Assembly (NCBI RefSeq): GCF_009828585.1
Contig: NZ_WSRZ01000020.1
Location: 37,191 to 101,190 of the forward strand
Source: Shewanella litoralis
GTDB lineage: Bacteria; Pseudomonadota; Gammaproteobacteria; Enterobacterales; Shewanellaceae
Direction: 5' to 3'
DNA length: 64,000 nucleotides
The notes beneath the pieces were generated by a model that did not search any database, was not told the origin of the DNA, and saw only the letters and a list, made by a program, of their open reading frames with translations. Made by a program: the position numbers and the translations under genes. Below are positions 58,842 through 64,000 of the stretch, piece after piece (within the stretch, counting starts at the first letter, position 1; every line of letters starts with the position of its first letter).

Positions 58842-59162
58842 TTAACCATCTAAATCAAAACCCGCTAAATCAACATCATCTGCGGCCGAGTCGTTGTTAT
58901 CTTCAAAATCTAATTGCGCAGTATGAGCCGTTTGTTGATTCAGTATTTCCTGTTGTCTGGCTTTATGCAGAGCATATTGGCGGCGTCGTTTGCGCTGCAT
59001 GCATAGCCGAATCACATCTTGCTTTTGTAACTCACTAAACGTCATCCAGTTAAAACGTTCATCACGGCTCCTAAGACACCCAACACAATAACCTCGGCTG
59101 TCAGACTGACACACGCCAATACAAGGGCTGGGGACCGCGAAAAAACTTAACTGTTCCATCAT
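58842..59162 (-). CDS. DUF1289 family protein
   Basis: The 106-residue protein holds the DUF1289 Cys motif: SPCIGVCQSDSRGYCVGCLRS, four cysteines spaced as in this small family (YdhL-like), probably binding a metal. After it comes WMTFSELQKQDVIRLCMQRKRRRQY, a basic helix. The acidic C-terminal tail is variable. Function unknown. Either of the two initial Met codons can be the start. Confidence 0.88.
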   Translation of the reverse strand: MMEQLSFFAVPSPCIGVCQSDSRGYCVGCLRSRDERFNWMTFSELQKQDVIRLCMQRKRRRQYALHKARQQEILNQQTAHTAQLDFEDNNDSAADDVDLAGFDLDG

Positions 59163-59317
59163 CAGTGAGATTAACTCCAGTACATAAAAAGCAGACTATT
59201 TCTTGATATGCGATATAGTCATAAAGGCCTAAAAATATACAGGCCAACAATCGTTGTATTTTAAGGTTATACTAATTGAGTTAATTTTGTACATTATTAC
59301 ACGTTTTAGGAGGTCTT

Positions 59318-59893
59318 ATGACAACATCAAAGCGTTCCATGTTAAGAGGAAGCAATCCAGCCTGGCGCAGCCTGACATTAATAATATGTAGCTTATTTAT
59401 CCTCGCGGCATGCACAACAAAGCCTAAACAAGACTATGATGTTGATTATGATTTCGCCGCACTTAAAACCTTTAGTCAACTCACTATTAAGCAAACTGAC
59501 GACCCATTAACCGCAGACAGAATCAATGCGGATATTAAGCAAACATTGCTTAATCAGGGTTATGTTTATCAAGCAGACAATGCTGACTTTATTGTTAATT
59601 ACGCTTTTGTCACTCAAGACAAAGAAAAAGATTCAGGCCTGTCTATTGGCCTAGGTTCCGGCACCTGGGGATCGAGTGGGGGTATTGGCCTAGGCACAAG
59701 TATTGGTATTCCACTTGGCAGTGACACCGCAAAAACGCAAATGATACAAATTGATATTGTCGACCCCAAAGATAAGCGCTTAATTTGGCGCGGAAATAGC
59801 CAATATCACTTTGATCAAGGTGGCGAAGAAAAAGCCCAGGGGATCAACAAAACCGTCATCGCAATTTTGGCGCAATTCCCACCGCAAAAATAA
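59318..59893 (+). CDS. DUF4136-type lipoprotein
   Basis: The 191-residue protein has a lipoprotein signal (LTLIICSLFILAAC, Cys near residue 32) and the DUF4136 features: DYDFAALKTFSQL, DRINADIKQTLLNQGY, a Gly-rich stretch (GLGSGTWGSSGGIGLGTSIG) and IDIVDPKDKRLIWRG. Such proteins are outer-membrane or periplasmic lipoproteins of unknown role. A very strong site, TAGGAGGTC, precedes the ATG. Single gene. Confidence 0.88.
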   Translation: MTTSKRSMLRGSNPAWRSLTLIICSLFILAACTTKPKQDYDVDYDFAALKTFSQLTIKQTDDPLTADRINADIKQTLLNQGYVYQADNADFIVNYAFVTQDKEKDSGLSIGLGSGTWGSSGGIGLGTSIGIPLGSDTAKTQMIQIDIVDPKDKRLIWRGNSQYHFDQGGEEKAQGINKTVIAILAQFPPQK

Positions 59894-60014
59894 TCACTTC
59901 TGGCCGTTGTTAACCGCAAATGCAACAACGGCCATCGCATTGTAAAAAAATCTATTTAGCAATTAACAGCGCCGCGGTAAACTAGCGGTCACTTTACTTT
60001 ATTGATTTGTTGAA

Positions 60015-60659
60015 ATGACCACCGAAACATATAACCAAGCATTACTGACTTTAGCCCTGGCCGGCATCGATGCCATAAATACATCGGCATCGCAGCATAA
60101 ATCGCCGAAAACGCCAGCACAAGAAAGCCACTTTTTATGCAATTGGATGGTTGAGTCATTAAAAACCAAGCGTTTTTCTAAGCTAGTCGCAGACGACCTC
60201 ACGACCTGGATCCGTCAAGCTCGTAGCCAAGGCGCTGGAGCCCAACTTAAACGACTGTTAACTTGCATTGCCGAACAGTATCAACAAGCCAATAATAGCG
60301 CTATCGCAACTGGGACCGGACTGAATAATCTGCTCGCTGAATTAACCGCGCAAAAGTGGGTAGTCATTACCGATACCGATATTGATGCTAAACTTAAATT
60401 AGACAGTGATGGGCAATCAAGCTTGATCATCTCTGCCAAAGAGTTTAATCAACACATTATCGACAACAACATCGTTAAGCCCATTGCAATGTACATTCGT
60501 GGTGACGAGAATCAAGTGGCACGTTTAGCACTCGCTCAAGGTATTTTATTGAGCCAAGGTAATAAGAAAACGACTCTGATTAAACACCACAAAACCTATA
60601 CCTTACGACCTAAAAACCTGCATCCAAGTTTATGCTTACTGTGTCTTGATCAATATTAG
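60015..60659 (+). CDS. DUF2913-like protein
   Basis: This 214-residue protein resembles DUF2913 members known from Vibrio and Shewanella (YNQALLTLALAGIDAI, ESHFLCNWMVESLKTKRFSK, TWIRQARSQGAGAQLKRLL). No signal peptide or membrane helix is seen, so it is probably cytoplasmic. The function is unknown. The assignment is from memory of the family and not checked. Confidence 0.8.
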   Translation: MTTETYNQALLTLALAGIDAINTSASQHKSPKTPAQESHFLCNWMVESLKTKRFSKLVADDLTTWIRQARSQGAGAQLKRLLTCIAEQYQQANNSAIATGTGLNNLLAELTAQKWVVITDTDIDAKLKLDSDGQSSLIISAKEFNQHIIDNNIVKPIAMYIRGDENQVARLALAQGILLSQGNKKTTLIKHHKTYTLRPKNLHPSLCLLCLDQY

Positions 60660-60713
60660 CAAAAGCAAACCTGGGAGCGTATTGTGGGCACGCGTGTAAT
60701 GTGAGGAAGTACC

Positions 60714-61463
60714 ATGAAAAGAAGCGTTATTGCAGTGACTTGTTTTGTACTCTTTTTTCTATATACGTCAGCGTTTGCCGATACTGTGCTCAAATATAAC
60801 GTTAATGGTTCCAGTAATTGGGTGCCTTATTACTTACCCGATTCACCTGAAAACCCGGGTATTTTAGGTGAATTAGTGCCCCTATTACTTGCCCATGCCA
60901 ACATCAAAATTGAAAAGCACAACTTCCCACCAAGACGCACCAACTATGCATTAGACAACGGCTGGCTTGACTTTGATTTTGTTAGCCCGAGTTGGTTTCC
61001 TAATGGCGATTTAGGTGAGTTATTTGTGCAGTCGTCTGCCATTATCGCCATTGAAGAGCACATCATTACCCTGGCGTCTAACGCTAAAAATTGGCAAAGT
61101 AGCGACAGCTTAACAGGCCAAGAAATTGGTACCGTTGGCGGCTATTTGTATCACAATGACACAGAGTTCACCCGAGTAGATTTCACCTCAGAAAAAGAAC
61201 TCATCAAAGCACTTTATAAAGACCGAGTTAAAGCGGCGATTTCAGGTGACTTACCCGCACTATATTGGGCTAAACAGCTCAACTGTCCTGTCACGTTTGC
61301 CGCGCTGCATTCAAAAGGACATTTAGTGATGCGACTACGTAAAGAACACGCAGCATTACTCCCCAACATTAATGCTGCCATCGCTGAGTTGCAGTCTAAC
61401 GGCACGATTGATCGTATTATCGACAAATATACTCAACAGGCTGTATTTGATCGCGCTGAATAA
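60714..61463 (+). CDS. Periplasmic solute-binding protein family 3-like
   Basis: The 249-residue protein has a signal peptide (SVIAVTCFVLFFLYTSAFA) and a type 2 periplasmic-binding fold (LGELVPLLLAHANIKIEKHNFPPRR, LTGQEIGTVGGYLY, LPALYWAKQL, AIAELQSNGTIDRIIDKYTQ). No ABC transporter genes are adjacent, so it is an orphan; relatives are often amino-acid-type or sensory binding proteins. Ligand unknown. A TGAGGAAG site precedes the ATG. Confidence 0.85.
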   Translation: MKRSVIAVTCFVLFFLYTSAFADTVLKYNVNGSSNWVPYYLPDSPENPGILGELVPLLLAHANIKIEKHNFPPRRTNYALDNGWLDFDFVSPSWFPNGDLGELFVQSSAIIAIEEHIITLASNAKNWQSSDSLTGQEIGTVGGYLYHNDTEFTRVDFTSEKELIKALYKDRVKAAISGDLPALYWAKQLNCPVTFAALHSKGHLVMRLRKEHAALLPNINAAIAELQSNGTIDRIIDKYTQQAVFDRAE

Positions 61464-61477
61464 GCCTCAGTGCATCT

Positions 61478-62044
61478 CTAAAACGGGTTAACGCTATAAC
61501 CTTCATTGGCCAATACAGCGTGAGCCGTTAATGCCGACAACGCCATGTTAACCCCTGGCAATAAGTCATCAGGCTTAATACCGTAATAAGCCGCAGTTTG
61601 GCCGCACACATAAAAGCGAACGCCTTGTTTAACTAACTGCGTAATTAAGTCTGTATTAGCATTACTCTTACCTGTGTTGAGCATTTTGTAAAATCGCTCT
61701 TGCGTCATATCGCTGGCAGCTTGCCCATGAACGACCATTGCTAATGAAATGTTTTCTAATTTTACTCCTGCAGCCACGTGCATATTAATAAAGCGCGCTA
61801 AAGTATCTATACTGCGATTGAGCTCGCCCGGCTTTGCAGCTTGGCCTAAATCAAACGCTACTTTGAATATCATTCCTTCAGGTATAACGAGGCTGCTATT
61901 CACCTCTGCAACCTTGCCATAATCTTTTATCACGGAGCCGGATTTAAATGCTTCAATACCTGCATTGGCAGCAAAAGATGAGCATGCTAAAGCAGCACAT
62001 AACGCTCGCGTGATCATTAAAGATGGAAGGGTTTTCATTGTCAT
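61478..62044 (-). CDS. Secreted DsrE/DsrF-like protein
   Basis: The 188-residue protein has a signal peptide (ITRALCAALACSSFAANA), then a DsrE-like fold: MIFKVAFDLGQA, RFINMHVAAGVKLENISLAMVVHG and VKQGVRFYVCGQTAAYYGI with a single conserved-type Cys. DsrE proteins often take part in sulfur transfer, but periplasmic members like this one are poorly characterised. Several Met codons cluster at the start; ATG 62044 (AAGGA five bases upstream) is chosen over 62047 and 62038. Convergent with the preceding binding-protein gene. Confidence 0.85.
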   Translation of the reverse strand: MTMKTLPSLMITRALCAALACSSFAANAGIEAFKSGSVIKDYGKVAEVNSSLVIPEGMIFKVAFDLGQAAKPGELNRSIDTLARFINMHVAAGVKLENISLAMVVHGQAASDMTQERFYKMLNTGKSNANTDLITQLVKQGVRFYVCGQTAAYYGIKPDDLLPGVNMALSALTAHAVLANEGYSVNPF

Positions 62045-62186
62045 CATGTTCCTTATTATGCCAAGTATCGCATTTGTTTTAGCCGCCATTAAAATAATGG
62101 GCATGGCACTTTAACACAGATTAGCACATAGATTTAAATGTGTTTCTGAGTATAATTGCCTCTAAAATAAGCCAAAACTGATTAAT

Positions 62187-62678
62187 ATGCCAATACGTCC
62201 GATTTGCCTCACTGACTGGTCTAGCATTATGACTATACAAGCTCAATGTTATGTCGAGCTCACGCCAGAGTCCTTAAGTGTAATGCAAAGCAAATGGTTG
62301 GCGTCTCCTGCGACCTGTGTGGTTTTCGAGCAAGCACAACAAGTATTAGCCTATGCTTTAGTGCACCCATGGACACCGGGAGATGCACCTTCATTAGCCA
62401 TTGAGATAACAACACAAGACGTAAACAGTTGGTATTTACATGACATGGCCATTGCGCCCAATGCGCAAGGTTTAGGCATTGGCAAACAACTATTAACACA
62501 CATACTCAATCAAGGCCGCGCATTAGATATTGACGGCATAGGACTCGTTGCCGTGCAAGACGCACATTCTTACTGGCTGCAACAAGGCTTTAAACCACAC
62601 GCTACATCAACAAAACTGACTCAATCGCTTAGCAGTTATCCCGCTAACGCCTGTTATTTATATTTAACGTTAGCTTAA
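62187..62678 (+). CDS. GNAT-family N-acetyltransferase
   Basis: This 163-residue enzyme should transfer an acetyl group from acetyl-CoA. The CoA-binding motif A is clear: LHDMAIAPNAQGLGIGKQLLTHIL. The rest of the fold (CYVELTPESLSVMQSKWLAS, IGLVAVQDAHSYWLQQGF) is standard. The substrate cannot be inferred. Single gene. Confidence 0.9.
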   Translation: MPIRPICLTDWSSIMTIQAQCYVELTPESLSVMQSKWLASPATCVVFEQAQQVLAYALVHPWTPGDAPSLAIEITTQDVNSWYLHDMAIAPNAQGLGIGKQLLTHILNQGRALDIDGIGLVAVQDAHSYWLQQGFKPHATSTKLTQSLSSYPANACYLYLTLA

Positions 62679-62938
62679 ATGTAACCAGTTATAATCCCCT
62701 CTTGATAGAGGCTAAAAGCAATTTTATTGATAATTTATGGCAAGTTTTTGAGAACATATTGGTGATAGCCTGTTGAACGTGGGACAATTAGCCATTAAGT
62801 AAGAGGCTGCACAGGCAACCATTAGATTCTTACAACCTGGTATCGCATGCCTTAATACCCACCTTATGGCAGGACAATCATCCTAGGTATCACATTATTA
62901 TTTTACAAAGTGCTTTATATTAATTTCAGGAGTTCGTC
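62679..62938 (+). other. Long 5' region of the DUF2960 gene, potentially folded
   Basis: These 260 bases hold no gene. Several inverted pairs are visible on the plus strand: GCCTGT/ACAGGC enclosing AGCC/GGCT (about 62767-62817), GGTAT/ATACC (about 62839-62860) and AGGA/TCCT (about 62871-62884). TCAGGAG precedes the DUF2960 start. A structured leader or small RNA is possible but no known family is recognised. Confidence 0.35.
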
Positions 62939-63193
62939 ATGGCGCGCCAAGTGATTTACATTTTTAAAGGTCAAACAAAAACCATTCCATTTAGTTACGA
63001 CATACACCACGACCTTTATGAAGCGGCGGCAGAGGCTGAGGGAATTGATTTAAAAAAGTTTTTATCCATGGAAAAGCAGATTGCATTGACCTCAAAAAAA
63101 GGCGCTAAAGCTGAAAAAGAATTCCGTAAAAGCGAGTTCGCTCGTTTTGGCTTTACCAGCATTAAATTTGTTCGTGAAGATGATGAAGTCTAA
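62939..63193 (+). CDS. DUF2960 family protein
   Basis: The 84-residue protein is highly charged, starting MARQVIYIFKGQTKTIPFSY and containing EGIDLKKFLSMEKQIALTS and FRKSEFARFGFTSIKFV, features I associate with DUF2960 in Vibrio and Shewanella. It is probably cytoplasmic and of unknown function. A TCAGGAG site precedes the ATG. It may be co-transcribed with the RDD gene 26 bases downstream. Confidence 0.85.
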   Translation: MARQVIYIFKGQTKTIPFSYDIHHDLYEAAAEAEGIDLKKFLSMEKQIALTSKKGAKAEKEFRKSEFARFGFTSIKFVREDDEV

Positions 63194-63219
63194 CCTCAAG
63201 TGAGTCGTAAGGAATGTCA

Positions 63220-63729
63220 ATGCTAAACACAGAACACGCAAATTTTCCTCGAGCCAGCTTTGTTCGCAGATGCGGGGCGATTATTTATGATTTCCTCCTT
63301 GCCGTTGCTGTTTATATGTTTGCCGGTGCAATTGGCTTTGGTGTCTTTTTTGGCTTACAAAGCAGCGGCCTGATTTCACTCAATGGTTTTGAGCACACCT
63401 CTGATTTGCTTAATAACACGCCGCTTTATCACGGACTTTACCAACTATGGCTAGCACTGTGTGTGGTGAGTTTTTATGCTATTTTCTGGAGCCGTGGTGG
63501 TCAAACATTGGGCATGAGAGCCTGGCGTTTAAAGGTCCAACACCCTAATGGGCAAAACCTCAGCTTTATTACCGCTTGCGCACGCGTGGTGTGGTCTTTA
63601 CTCGGTGTGGGTAATTTATGGATTTTAATCAATGCCGATAAACTGGCATTGCAAGACATGATGACCCGTTCAGAAGTGGTACTGTTATCAGTTGAAGCCA
63701 ATCAAATGCGTAATTGGCACGGCGCATAA
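63220..63729 (+). CDS. RDD family membrane protein
   Basis: The 169-residue protein has the RDD signature: ASFVRRCGAIIYDFLLAVAVYMF (Arg and Asp in the first helix), a second helix near residues 70-90, the WSRGGQTLGMRAWRLKV motif and a third helix. RDD proteins are small inner-membrane proteins, some acting as Na+/H+ antiporters. ATG 63220 is preferred because AAGGA lies six bases upstream; ATG 63214 abuts that site. Confidence 0.88.
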   Translation: MLNTEHANFPRASFVRRCGAIIYDFLLAVAVYMFAGAIGFGVFFGLQSSGLISLNGFEHTSDLLNNTPLYHGLYQLWLALCVVSFYAIFWSRGGQTLGMRAWRLKVQHPNGQNLSFITACARVVWSLLGVGNLWILINADKLALQDMMTRSEVVLLSVEANQMRNWHGA

Positions 63730-63762
63730 TATTACTAAATAATGACATAAGCTAATTGCATA

Positions 63763-63801
63763 AGTTGATGGCATTAGTTGATGGCATTAGTTGATAGTTT
63801 T
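63763..63801. repeat. Three short tandem repeats of 13 bp
   Basis: AGTTGATGGCATT occurs twice in a row (63763-63788), followed by a degenerate third unit AGTTGATAGTTTT. It lies 34 bases after the RDD stop, in a non-coding stretch. Confidence 0.85.
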
Positions 63802-63823
63802 AGTTAATTCCTAAGCAACAAAA

Positions 63824-63845
63824 ATGGCAACCAACTGGTTGCCAT
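63824..63845 (-). terminator. Hairpin with minus-strand U-tract
   Basis: ATGGCAACC and GGTTGCCAT pair; on the minus strand TTTTTG follows. It could terminate a gene entering from the right edge. Confidence 0.5.
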
Positions 63846-63857
63846 CAGATTAATGAC

Positions 63858-63890
63858 AAACCCCCACTTTTTTTAAAAGTGGGGGTTTTC
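63858..63890. terminator. Strong terminator near the right edge
   Basis: AACCCCCACTTTT and AAAAGTGGGGGTT pair around a short T loop; TTTCTTTTA follows on the plus strand. It most likely ends the DUF2960-RDD transcript and may also act on the minus strand. Confidence 0.85.
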
Positions 63891-63954
63891 TTTTATAGGT
63901 TTATTCGCATTTCAGGACTTTTATTTAAAAACACATCTTGAGCAGCATTGTTGA

Positions 63955-64000
63955 TTATCGACGTCCAACTCTCTTCTTATGAGCTTCATATGCGCTAATA
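63955..64000 (-). CDS. Possible C-terminal end of a gene entering from the right
   Basis: On the minus strand the last 14 codons before a TAA stop at 63955-63957 read ISAYEAHKKRVGRR, a basic C-terminal tail, and terminator hairpins follow downstream. Too little is visible to identify a family. It could also be chance. Confidence 0.25.
   Translation of the reverse strand, partial: ISAYEAHKKRVGRR

Overview
The window is a contiguous piece of a gammaproteobacterial chromosome. Gene content and order point strongly to Shewanella: infB-nusA-rimP-tRNA-secG-tpiA-glmM-folP-ftsH-rlmE, a second secD/secF pair, greA-carB-carA-dapB, dnaJ-dnaK, proA-proB, a bacterioferritin pair, the Na+-translocating NQR operon and luxS. 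This assignment is by recognition of protein families and synteny, not by a database search. There is no prophage, no transposase, no CRISPR array and no frameshifted gene. The window is mostly core chromosome; the only clearly mobile-looking DNA is a family of about 265-bp intergenic repeats.

Region 1 (1-9333) is a gene-expression and envelope-precursor block, almost all on the minus strand. It runs rlmE-ftsH, folP, glmM, tpiA, secG, tRNA-Leu(GAG), initiator tRNA-fMet, rimP, nusA and the start of infB. rlmE carries a heat-shock-type promoter. Tandem terminators separate the tRNA from rimP. Divergent yhbY starts at 8984.

Region 2 (9359-25497) holds secF/secD without yajC, an unknown anchored protein, greA with a structured terminator-like leader, carB-carA (carA with a UUG start), dapB, an FKBP-type isomerase, an M48 lipoprotein protease, a DEAD-box helicase, and dnaJ and dnaK. 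dnaK has a near-consensus sigma-32 promoter.

Region 3 (25600-37620) contains the three repeat copies, proBA, a purine permease, an M17 aminopeptidase, pepD, dinB, two bacterioferritin subunits with complementary active sites behind a Fur box, and nqrM. Between the permease and the aminopeptidase lies an isolated small transcription unit (about 31307-30829). It has a sigma-70-like promoter, a folded leader rich in GGA motifs, a 31-codon reading frame with a good ribosome binding site, and a strong terminator. It is the best candidate here for something undescribed.

Region 4 (37630-49526) is respiratory and signalling: apbE, nqrFEDCBA, an atypical TonB-dependent receptor, luxS, an orphan lipoprotein-type TRAP solute-binding protein, and bolA. 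NqrM (iron-centre maturation) and ApbE (flavinylation of NqrB/NqrC) sit beside the complex they mature.

Region 5 (49658-64000) is more accessory: cryptochrome-DASH, an AlkB-like dioxygenase, a CorA-type transporter and a small HTH protein on the minus strand; a YdbS/YdbT-like PH-domain pair; a universal stress protein; an aldehyde dehydrogenase with its TetR regulator and an upstream palindromic operator; and several small conserved or lineage-specific proteins (DUF1289, DUF4136, DUF2913-like, solute-binding, DsrE-like, GNAT, DUF2960, RDD). Start codons were adjusted from ribosome binding sites and family alignments where the longest open frame looked too long.
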